A stretch of 36,711 bases of DNA from Bacteroidales bacterium. GTDB taxonomy: Bacteria > Bacteroidota > Bacteroidia > Bacteroidales > F082. The stretch is from the NCBI GenBank assembly GCA_018400955.1, contig JAGYLH010000030.1, forward strand, positions 1 to 36,711. Reading direction: 5' to 3'. Position numbers and translations under genes: made by a program. The notes under the pieces were generated by a model. That model made no database searches. It was not told the DNA's origin and saw only the letters and a list, made by a program, of their open reading frames with translations. Of this stretch, positions 9,598-17,705 are shown in pieces (position 1 is the stretch's first letter; the number at the start of each line of letters is the position of its first letter).

Positions 9598-9627
9598 CTG
9601 AAAATATTTTATTTAAACTGATAAACC

Positions 9628-12078
9628 ATGAAACGGTTTTGGATTTTATTCTATAGCAATTTGCTATTTAGTTTCAGGAATATGCGCAGACAAGGTGTTT
9701 ACAGCCTGATCAATATTTTCGGGCTTACGGTAAGCATCATGGCATTCGTGCTGATTTTCCTGTACCTGCAGGGAGAATATGCTTACGACAGGTGCTGGAG
9801 CAATTACCAAAACATTTACCGCGTGAATGAAAGCCTGATTTTCAACGAACGGGAAGATCATTTTGCCCTGGCATCTTATAATGTGTCGCAGGCCATGAAG
9901 CATGACTATCCTGAGATTGAGGCTTCAACCTTGATTTATCACAGCAGCTATTCAGACGATGGTCCTGGCATTACCATCTGGCACGAAGACATAATGTTGC
10001 AATTGCCTTCCTATTCAGTAGCTGATGCCGATTTTTTTAAGGTGTTTGATTATCCATTTGTGGAAGGTGACCCGCAAACAGCCCTTGTAGAACCCAGGAG
10101 CCTTGTCATAAGCAAGCATGCAGCTGAAAACTTTTTTGCAGGCGAATCAGCCATTGGCAAGTTGCTGCGCATCAACAGGTCGAGTTATACGGTTACGGCG
10201 GTAATTGATACCGACGCCTGCAAAACACATTTGCAATTTGATGCCCTGATGTCGTTCAGCACGCTTTCCAATTCCGTTATTGAACAAATGCAACGCGATT
10301 GGTTTTGGCTTATAGGTTATACCTACATCAAATTTAGCGACAGCGATGCCCATAAAGGTTTTGATGAGAAACTTAAACTATTGGTTGAACAGAAAATCAA
10401 ACCCTGGATTGAGGGCCTGAGCATTGAAGGTGATATTGACCTGCACAAGGAAGCGATACGCGATATCCATTTCAACACGCGCCTGCAATACGACAGTCAT
10501 TCGAATACCAATAAGCGCTTTGTGGATATGTTTGGCTTTATTGCTGCTTTTTTATTGCTTATAGCTTCCATCAATTATATGAACCTGGCTACTGCCCGCT
10601 CGCTCAAGCGTGCACGCGAAATTGGTGTACGCAAGGCCGTGGGGGCCTTTCGCAGCCAGCTTGTTTTTCAGTTTCTAAGCGAAAGCTTGCTTTACACTTT
10701 GCTTGCTTTCCTTTTGGCCCTCCTTATTACACACATGATTCTGCCCTTTTTCACTAGCTTGATCGGGATTGATCTGTCGTTGGCTACGCTATTGTTTGAA
10801 AACAATGGGTTGTCATTGGTTCTTCTTTTCCTTGTTATACTTTTTTTGGGTATTTTGAGTGGCAGCTTTCCTGCTTTTGTGCTTTCAGCCTTTAAGCCTG
10901 TAAAGGTGTTGCGTCCGGGTTTGCAGTTGTCCCATGGCAATGGTTTTAGTTCCTCACATTTACGCAAGGGATTGGTGGTGCTGCAGTTCGTGATTTCCAT
11001 TGGGTTAATAGTCAGTACCATCGTTATCAATAAGCAATTGACTTATATGCGCAAGCACGATACCGGCATACATATGGACCAGGTGATGGTTATACATTAT
11101 CCATCTGATTCCACCTTGCATAGCAAGCGTGAAGTGGTCAAGCAGCAGATGCTTGCCTTGCCGGAAGTGACACATGTAAGCGCAAGCAACAATTTGCCGG
11201 GCTATAAATCAGGCAGGCTGATGTTTTTTCTTGGAGATACGGCCAAACCCGTGGTGCATACAATGAACCTGTACAGGGTTGATCATGATTTTTTTGACTT
11301 GCTGGATGTAAAACTATCCATGGGCAGGGTTTTCTCGAAAGACTTTCCAAATGATGCCACTACTGCTTTTGTGGTAAATCGCGCTGCTGCTGAATTTATG
11401 GGCTATGACAATCCTGTTGGTGTGAATATGAATTGTGGGATAGGTGTAAAAGGAAAAATTGTTGGTATGGTCGAAAACTTTCACTATGCCTCGCTGCACA
11501 ATCCCATTGAACCGCTGGTATTTGTCCTGAACGATGACAGGGCCTCTTTTTTGGCTGTAAGGTTTCAAACGCCAGAGCCGGCAACGGCCATACAGGATAT
11601 TGCAACTGTGTGGCAGGATTTTGACCGCAACCACTATATGAACTACAGTTTTCTTGATACGCATTTTGAACAACAATATATGCGCGAGCAACGTATGTTG
11701 TCGCTCTTTGGCTATTTTTCGCTTTTGGTGATTGTAATCTCGTGCCTTGGGTTGTTCGGGCTTTCTGCCTACACTGCCGAACAGCGCAGAAAGGAAATTG
11801 GCATCCGCAGAATTTTGGGAAGCAGTTCGTATGCTATTATTCAGCTGTTGGTCAAGGAGTTTAGTCTGTTGGTTTTGGTGGCTGGTGCACTGGCCCTGCC
11901 GCTCAGCTGGTATTTGATGGCATCCTGGCTTGATGGATTTGCTTTCAGGGTTTGGCTCAATCCGCTGTGGTTCGCCCTTGGCTTGTTATTGGCACTGCTT
12001 ATCGCCCTGCTAACCGTACTTAGTCAGGCTGTAAAAGCTGTTTTAGCCAATCCTGCTGAGGCAATTAAATATGAATAG
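9628..12078 (+). CDS. ABC transporter permease, double MacB/FtsX type (paralog 4)
   Basis: An 816-residue permease of the same double MacB/FtsX design, the longest of the four. N-terminal anchor 'FGLTVSIMAFVLIFLYLQGEYAYDR' follows a short cytoplasmic lead. The first FtsX block has AREIGVRKAVGAFRSQ, the second anchor is 'GLVVLQFVISIGLIVSTIVINKQ', and the last block has RKEIGIRRILGSS, ending in NPAEAIKYE. All coupling motifs are intact. It is separated from the rest of the block by the MITE-like element, which leaves its start 30 nt past the right repeat copy; whether it is still co-transcribed with the upstream genes is uncertain. No further ATPase gene follows, so it would depend on the one at 2943-3638 or on one encoded elsewhere. 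Confidence 0.87.
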   Translation: MKRFWILFYSNLLFSFRNMRRQGVYSLINIFGLTVSIMAFVLIFLYLQGEYAYDRCWSNYQNIYRVNESLIFNEREDHFALASYNVSQAMKHDYPEIEASTLIYHSSYSDDGPGITIWHEDIMLQLPSYSVADADFFKVFDYPFVEGDPQTALVEPRSLVISKHAAENFFAGESAIGKLLRINRSSYTVTAVIDTDACKTHLQFDALMSFSTLSNSVIEQMQRDWFWLIGYTYIKFSDSDAHKGFDEKLKLLVEQKIKPWIEGLSIEGDIDLHKEAIRDIHFNTRLQYDSHSNTNKRFVDMFGFIAAFLLLIASINYMNLATARSLKRAREIGVRKAVGAFRSQLVFQFLSESLLYTLLAFLLALLITHMILPFFTSLIGIDLSLATLLFENNGLSLVLLFLVILFLGILSGSFPAFVLSAFKPVKVLRPGLQLSHGNGFSSSHLRKGLVVLQFVISIGLIVSTIVINKQLTYMRKHDTGIHMDQVMVIHYPSDSTLHSKREVVKQQMLALPEVTHVSASNNLPGYKSGRLMFFLGDTAKPVVHTMNLYRVDHDFFDLLDVKLSMGRVFSKDFPNDATTAFVVNRAAAEFMGYDNPVGVNMNCGIGVKGKIVGMVENFHYASLHNPIEPLVFVLNDDRASFLAVRFQTPEPATAIQDIATVWQDFDRNHYMNYSFLDTHFEQQYMREQRMLSLFGYFSLLVIVISCLGLFGLSAYTAEQRRKEIGIRRILGSSSYAIIQLLVKEFSLLVLVAGALALPLSWYLMASWLDGFAFRVWLNPLWFALGLLLALLIALLTVLSQAVKAVLANPAEAIKYE

Positions 12079-12326
12079 GTTTTACAATGCTTTCCATTGA
12101 GGACTTTGTGTACATTCATGTTTACACAGAACATATCTTTGGATTATCATAATCACTAAAAAATATAACTTTAGGTGAATTTGCAGTATAATCTTCGGTT
12201 GATTCGATAAGCATGCATCACCCAAGCTGTTGGTTTATTACTTTTAAAAAACAGATGTTTCATAGTACCTCTCACCAGGCTGAGGGTTCAACAGATAACT
12301 TTTTTCAGCCCAATTGTTACAAATTG

Positions 12327-12334
12327 TACCTTTG
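12327..12334 (+). promoter_or_regulatory. Bacteroidota -7 box before the T9SS protein gene
   Basis: TACCTTTG exactly matches TAnnTTTG and lies 29 nt before the ATG at 12364. No convincing -33 TTTG is found at the usual distance. A second exact -7 match, TATCTTTG, occurs at 12134-12141. The rest of the 285-nt gap 12079-12363 shows nothing else. Confidence 0.4.
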
Positions 12335-12363
12335 GCCTATTAAATGCCTTAAAAATCTGCCTT

Positions 12364-13614
12364 ATGAAATTTTTCTACACCATTGTATTGGCCTTTTTGC
12401 TTGGTTCCTACCAGCTTGTCGCGCATAGCGACTTTCAAAAAACCACGGGTCAGGCAGAAGCCTTTTCGGCCATCAGTTTTATTGAAATTGAAGAGGCTGC
12501 ACTCACAACCGATCCCATCAATTTGCGCGAATTCAGAAAACCAAACCCAGTCATTCATCGCTGGTCTGCTGATGTTGATCCGGATGCCGTGATTTTTCTT
12601 GAAGGGAAAGACAAAGTGACCCCTTCCGTTATGCGTGAAACAAGCCCCATGCCTGATAACGATTTTCTGGGGCTGGATGATTCAGGCAATTCCATACCTC
12701 CCGATGTACACGGCGCTGCCGGCCCAGAGCATCTGATGGTTACCCTGAATACACAGGTACGCATACAGGACAGACAAGGCAGTGAGCTGGCCACCATGAC
12801 GTTGGGCAGTTTCTGGACCAGCCTTCCTGGTGGGGGCACCTTCGACCCCAAAGTTATTTATGATAATTTTGAGGAACGTTGGATTTTCGTTGCGTGTGCC
12901 GGTAACGAACCAGGCGCATCACGCCTCTATATCGGTGTTACAGAAACATCTGACCCAACAGGCAATTGGTTCCTTTATTCCTACCTGGCCGACGAGCAGG
13001 CTGTTGTGTGGTTTGATTACCCCAGCCTGGGCTATAATAAAAACTGGATAGCCGTTTCGGGCAATATGTTCGGAGGTGACTTTTACCGCACAGTATATGT
13101 ATTTGATAAGCAAGCCTTGTATGCCGGCACACCTGATGCTGCCTTTACCCGCTTTGCCACCAGCCAGGGCTTTACCATCGTGCCTGCCTATACCTTCGAC
13201 AATGAGGTAGAAGAACTTTATATGGTTTCTACCGGAACAGGGAACCAGGGCGGTACCGGCTATATTCAACAGTGGAAAATAGATGGTGCGCTTGATGATC
13301 CGCAACTGACCATGATGGGTTTTATCGGAACGCCCAACCCTTGGTCGGGATCGGCAGGCACAAATGGTGATTTTTTGCCGCAATTGGGTTCTGCACAGTT
13401 AATTAATGCGGTGGACCACCGCATGTGGAATGTGGTTTACCGAAACGGAAAAATTTGGGCGACGCATCATATCTTTTTGCCGGCCGGCAACCCAAACCGC
13501 ACAGCAATTCAATGGTGGGAACTCAATACCGATGGTGAAGTTTTGCAAAGGGGGCGTATCGAGGGTCATCAGGGGGTGAATTCGTTGTGCCTATTCCAGC
13601 ATCGCGGTGAATGA
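12364..13614 (+). CDS. T9SS-secreted protein, N-terminal portion (open part of a broken gene)
   Basis: The uninterrupted first 416 codons of a large secreted protein. A signal peptide (MKFFYTIVLAFLLGSYQLVA) is followed by a pro-region and then a domain with many aromatic/Gly strands ('TFDPKVIYDNFEERWIFVACA', 'FDYPSLGYNKNWIAVSGNMFG'), suggesting a beta-propeller or similar beta-rich fold. I recognise no catalytic motif. The frame ends in a stop at 13612, but the protein clearly continues in other frames (see 13587-15257): just before the stop another frame picks up AYSSIAVNEFED. As written in this sequence the product would lack its sorting tail and would not be exported through T9SS. Confidence 0.75.
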   Translation: MKFFYTIVLAFLLGSYQLVAHSDFQKTTGQAEAFSAISFIEIEEAALTTDPINLREFRKPNPVIHRWSADVDPDAVIFLEGKDKVTPSVMRETSPMPDNDFLGLDDSGNSIPPDVHGAAGPEHLMVTLNTQVRIQDRQGSELATMTLGSFWTSLPGGGTFDPKVIYDNFEERWIFVACAGNEPGASRLYIGVTETSDPTGNWFLYSYLADEQAVVWFDYPSLGYNKNWIAVSGNMFGGDFYRTVYVFDKQALYAGTPDAAFTRFATSQGFTIVPAYTFDNEVEELYMVSTGTGNQGGTGYIQQWKIDGALDDPQLTMMGFIGTPNPWSGSAGTNGDFLPQLGSAQLINAVDHRMWNVVYRNGKIWATHHIFLPAGNPNRTAIQWWELNTDGEVLQRGRIEGHQGVNSLCLFQHRGE

Positions 13615-15257
13615 ATTTGAAGATATAATTATAGGGCATAATATTTTTCAGCCGAACAATATGCGGTGCGGCCCTATTCGTTCAGGGCACATTTTTGATC
13701 CACCTAATACCACGTTCACCCTTCAGTATAAAAAGGATGGTTTGGCTCCCTATTACAAAACTTTTGGTGGCGGGCGCAACCGCTGGGGCGAATTATTCAG
13801 CCGCTATGGTTGATCCGGTGAACGATGTTGATTTCTGGGTATTGCAGAATATGCCGACACGCCCCTGAAACGACCGCTGGGGGAATTGCCGGTGGGCTTA
13901 TTTACGCATCCCATTGAAACACAAGCGATTTTGCTGCTGATGAAACCCTGATTCCGGCGGGTGAAATCGTTAACTTTACGGATATGACCGCCGGCGTACT
14001 CAAACATGGGAATGGCATTTTGAAGGTGGAGTGCCTGAAACCTCTGCGGGCATCCCAGGCATATTGTTTAATACAGAAGGTAGTTTTACGGTGACCCTGA
14101 CAACCACCAACGAATTTGGGACAAAATACAGAAATAAAAGAAAATTATATTACCACAAGCACCAGCATATTGCCTGAAGTGGCATTTAGTGCCGATAAGG
14201 TTTTTGATCTGCTCAGGTGAAACCGTAACTTTTGCTGATAGAGCAGAGCTATTGCCCAGGGAATGGGAATGGGTTTTTACACCAGCTTCACAGTTACTTT
14301 CGTGGAATAACACCGATGCATTTCATAGCATCCCGAAGTGCAATTTGATGAGGCTGAAGATTATATTCAGGTTAGTTTAACGGCTACCAACCTGAACGAC
14401 ACAATCCACCGAAACCGTATTTGATATGATCAGGGTTGGAGGTGAGCGAATTGCCTTACGGCCAAAATTTTTTGAGTCGTTGAGGGTTTTGCCGGTGAAA
14501 ACTGGACGGTGGAGGCAGATGATAAAGTTACCTGGGAAGTGCTGATGGGAGGCCTTACAGCTGTATATTTAGTTTGCCACACACTACTATGCTATCAGAC
14601 AGGGACAGGCTGATTTCACCACCCCTTGATTTACGGAATTATAACAATATGAATCTCACATTCAGGCAATGCCTATGCCCAACGAAACCCGGCCTATGCC
14701 GATTCGCTGATTATTTTATATATCAGACAATTGTGGTGAAAGTTGGACACGGCTGTTTGCCGATGCGGAGAATGGGAAACGGCAATTTTGCCACTTCACA
14801 TCCTTTGGTTGATGGATTTGTTCCTGAAAATGTTTGGGATTGGTGTGGCGTTGATTAAGGGCGCCTTGTATCACCCTCAACCTGAACGATTACCTTGGTC
14901 AATCTGATGTGCGGATCGCTTTTTGAAACCTATAGTTTTTTTTGGCAAGCCCCGCTCTATCTTACTGATATTCGGATAGGCCCCACAGTAGGTATTGAAT
15001 CGGGAAATAGCTGCAACGAACGGACTCTTGCTTACGCCCAATCCAGCTGACGGGCAGCTTAGCATTCGCTCAGTTTCAGACAAAGGGAAATCCAGGGCTC
15101 GAAATTGTAAAGTTCTACAGGTATAGTAGTCTATCGCGCTGATGCTAAAGCGCAAAAACAATTTGTAACTGATCTGTCTGCTCTGGCAAAAGGTGTTTAT
15201 ATTGTAAAGGCTTTAATTGATGGCGAAATAATTACTGAACGTTTGATGTTGAAATAA
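13587..15257 (+). pseudogene. Remainder of T9SS-secreted protein, many frameshifts (PKD, adhesin-like domain, sorting tail)
   Basis: Reading across the three forward frames recovers a continuous protein. First comes the end of the beta-rich domain (...APYYKTFGGGRNRWG..., then DPVNDVDFWVLQ-EYAD). Next is a PKD-like domain at about 14080-14430 (TTTNEFG, FSADKV, SGETVTFAD). A cleaved-adhesin/'choice-of-anchor' type domain follows at about 14470-14960 (LSDRDRLISPPLDL, DSLIIYIS, GESWTRLFADAENG). The end is a type A T9SS sorting tail (KGVYIVKALIDGEIITERLMLK, stop 15255-15257). The frame changes at least ten times by single-base gains or losses, for example an extra base near 13790-13793 and a missing G near 13845. 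The recovered residues are well conserved and few stops arise by substitution. That points to recent frameshifting or poor sequence quality rather than old decay. Confidence 0.7.
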
Positions 15258-15312
15258 TAACTGCTTATACAGGGTTTGCTCTGGCTAAGCCAAAGGCAAC
15301 CTTATTGAACCC

Positions 15313-15354
15313 AAAAAAAACACGGAACGCATTTGCAGCATTCCGTGTTTTTTT
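15313..15354. terminator. Strong bidirectional rho-independent terminator
   Basis: An A-run plus CACGGAA (15313-15327) pairs with TTCCGTG plus a T-run (15341-15354) around a 14-nt loop. It gives a perfect stem with T-runs in both directions and sits in the 140-nt gap between two converging genes (T9SS protein, stop 15257; lipoprotein, stop 15398). Confidence 0.88.
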
Positions 15355-15397
15355 ATGTTTAGATCAGTTTATTAAGCTGACAATCTAATGAATATAC

Positions 15398-17671
15398 TTA
15401 TTTCACCTCAATTTTACTTACTTCCCAGGCAGCGGCAGTGCTGCTATTTGATCGGTAGCGTAAGGCAATAAATACATTGGATTGGCCATCATATTCACTG
15501 ATGTCGATATCTCCTGAATCAAAGAAGTCCCAGCTGTTTCCGGGAGGCAGGTTTGAAATATTGATTTCGACCCAGGTGCCTTGATCTGCAGGGTTTGCAG
15601 TTCCGTTATAGTCAGTTGACATCATTACCTGTAACAAATCCCAATTGCCGTTCAGGTAGTTGGCCGCATGCCTGATAGCTAATTTGGTGTCGGTATGTGA
15701 GCTCAGGTCGATAGCCGGGCTTACCAGCCAATCTTCATTCACGGTGTTGGAGCCACTGTCGTAGCCGTTTATGTATGCACATCCGCCGTCAAAACTGGCC
15801 CATTCCCATGATTTAGGCCCTGTTATGTCAAAGGCCGTGAATGCACCTAAAGTTGAATTAAAGTCTTCAAAGAAAACGGCATCGCCGCCTCCGCCTCCGC
15901 CGCCTCCGCCGCCACCTTCAAGGTCGAAGTCAGCAGCAGTGCCTTCCGAGTCGCGCGAGCCCGCCATGCCAAAGTAAGTTCGCAATACCCCAGTCACATT
16001 GAGCATTTTTCCTAAATTATCGGGGTTGTCGGCCAGGTTAATTTGTGCGCGGGCAACTGAGCCGGCTTTCAGGTTAACAGCCACCATATTCGTGTAATTG
16101 GTTTCGTTGGGGTCGTCGGCAAGCAGCACATTGGTAACCCTGTCGAAGGGTCCTGTCAACTGAATGTCATCATTGGAGCTTACTGAGCTTACATCTTTTA
16201 CAGTTCCAACAATATAGCCTTTTATCCAACCTGTAACATAGGGTGTTGCATTTTGATTTTCGATGGCCTGATCAACGGTAAAAGGTTCGTCGAAGGTTCC
16301 CCCGCCGGTACCGCCGCCGCCACCACCGCCGCCGCCGCCACCACCACCGTTTTCGTCGGTGCCGATATACACATCGTCAAGGCGGAAGGAGGTAGATTCA
16401 GTATTACTTCCTTTGTATTTAAATGCTACGAATACATATTCGCCACTCATAAAATTACTGAGGTCCAAAGTCCCAGATTCAATCCAGGCGTTGTCGGCAT
16501 CCGATTGTTGGGCCACACGTACATCAAGTTGAGTCCAGCTGGCTGCTGCTACATTGACACCATCATAATCGGTAGATGCCCAAACGGTAAGTCCGCTGTT
16601 GTCACTATGCGCCCAAAAAGATTTCGCTGATTTAAAGTTCAGGTATTTGGTTTCGTCCATCTTCACCGGCGGGGTAATCAGCCAGGTGACCATGCTGTTC
16701 AAGCCCGAATTATATCCGGTGGCCTGTGCATATTTGTTGCCGCTGAATTCTTTTCCCTGCCAACGGCGTGTGCCTGCCTCAATGATATTGCTCCAGCCTG
16801 TAAAGCCGATATCGGTATTTTCAGACGCTCCATCAAAGTTTTCATTTACTTCGTCAATCGGATTCAACTCACCCGGCTCACCGCCACCGCCTCCGCCATT
16901 GTCAGTGAATCCACTTAAATCATCAAGGTTTCTGAGGGTAAGTTGATAAGTGTCTCTGAAAATGCTGAGTACGCCGGTAATACTTCCATTGTCGTCTGGT
17001 ACACGCTCGCTTGCGAAATTGGCATAACTGCTTGTCCTTACCACAAACTGACTTAATTCAGCCTCGTTGATACCGCGGTTGGTGGCACTAACACCTTGTG
17101 GTGCCCACAATTCCCCGGGTTCCCTGAAGCTAACGTTGTCAATTTTAACCAAGGTGCTTACCAGGCTTGAATTGAATTGAGTCGGGCTTATTGATTGGGG
17201 TTCGGGTTTTGGTCCCGGCAAACTATCCGGGAAAACATGGTTACTCATAAGTACTTCAGGCAACCAACCGATGGCACCATCATTGTCATAACCTAACTGG
17301 ATAAGACCATTATAGTCACCAATATACATGCCTTTGGTCTTGATATAAACACGCTGACCGACCTTGTATTCATTGTAAAGATTGGTTTTGTCGAAGGTTA
17401 ATTCTATACCGCTGGTTTCGTCCTGCAAAATTATTTTCTTGTAGAGGTTTCCGCTTTCGTCATTGGCAATCACAATCCCTTTGATGATGATATCTTCCTC
17501 AATCATGCGGAATCCGGTATAGGATGCTTTTAGCTCCCCAATTGTTGTATTGGCTTCGAAATCAACTGTTGGAATATAAAGTGGAGGTGCATCAAAATCA
17601 CCTTTCACACATGAGCTGATAGCAATAACTATAAAGAGCAGTCCTGTTAAAAAATTATTTCTCGTTTTCAT
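15398..17671 (-). CDS. Surface lipoprotein with DUF5689, DUF6359-like and adhesin-like domains joined by poly-Gly linkers
   Basis: A 757-residue lipoprotein. The signal ends in a lipobox (ISSC), and the acidic stretch CVKGDFD after the cysteine resembles the Bacteroidota surface-export signal. Residues about 35-255 fit DUF5689, an OB-fold-like family ('ITGVL...YQLTLRNLDDLSGF'). A Gly linker leads to a choice-of-anchor J-like domain (about 275-435, 'WLITPPVKMDETKYLNFKSAKSFW'). A tract of about 13 Gly leads to a DUF6359-like OB-fold region ('VTGWIKGYIVGTVKDV', about 460-585). Then come 11 Gly and a second anchor-J-like domain to the end. DUF5689/DUF6359-type OB folds occur in secreted nucleases of other bacteria, so nucleic-acid binding is a reasonable guess. 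It starts 34 nt after the TonB-dependent receptor gene on the same strand, so it is most likely that receptor's surface partner (SusD-like in role, not in sequence). Confidence 0.8.
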   Translation of the reverse strand: MKTRNNFLTGLLFIVIAISSCVKGDFDAPPLYIPTVDFEANTTIGELKASYTGFRMIEEDIIIKGIVIANDESGNLYKKIILQDETSGIELTFDKTNLYNEYKVGQRVYIKTKGMYIGDYNGLIQLGYDNDGAIGWLPEVLMSNHVFPDSLPGPKPEPQSISPTQFNSSLVSTLVKIDNVSFREPGELWAPQGVSATNRGINEAELSQFVVRTSSYANFASERVPDDNGSITGVLSIFRDTYQLTLRNLDDLSGFTDNGGGGGGEPGELNPIDEVNENFDGASENTDIGFTGWSNIIEAGTRRWQGKEFSGNKYAQATGYNSGLNSMVTWLITPPVKMDETKYLNFKSAKSFWAHSDNSGLTVWASTDYDGVNVAAASWTQLDVRVAQQSDADNAWIESGTLDLSNFMSGEYVFVAFKYKGSNTESTSFRLDDVYIGTDENGGGGGGGGGGGGGTGGGTFDEPFTVDQAIENQNATPYVTGWIKGYIVGTVKDVSSVSSNDDIQLTGPFDRVTNVLLADDPNETNYTNMVAVNLKAGSVARAQINLADNPDNLGKMLNVTGVLRTYFGMAGSRDSEGTAADFDLEGGGGGGGGGGGDAVFFEDFNSTLGAFTAFDITGPKSWEWASFDGGCAYINGYDSGSNTVNEDWLVSPAIDLSSHTDTKLAIRHAANYLNGNWDLLQVMMSTDYNGTANPADQGTWVEINISNLPPGNSWDFFDSGDIDISEYDGQSNVFIALRYRSNSSTAAAWEVSKIEVK
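15884..15916 (-). repeat. Trinucleotide GGN tract encoding 11 glycines
   Basis: Thirty-three bases of GGN codons on the minus strand, between the OB-fold-like region and the last domain of the surface lipoprotein. Purine-rich GG repeats can expand or contract in steps of three without breaking the frame. Confidence 0.8.
16298..16348 (-). repeat. Trinucleotide GGN tract encoding Gly3-Thr-Gly13 linker
   Basis: A 51-nt run of GGN codons (one ACC Thr interrupting) on the minus strand, the longest of three glycine linkers in the lipoprotein; the third, about six Gly, is near 16880-16897. Confidence 0.8.
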
Positions 17672-17705
17672 TGTATAATCTTTATCTGTTTTATTTATTA
17701 GCTTC

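Noticed and set aside
12213-12428. Plus-strand ORF before the T9SS protein gene
   Set aside because: No recognisable protein, overlaps the promoter and signal peptide of the real gene in another frame.
15771-15977. Plus-strand ORF with a poly-proline run
   Set aside because: It is the antisense of the poly-glycine linker of the lipoprotein; no sign of independent coding.
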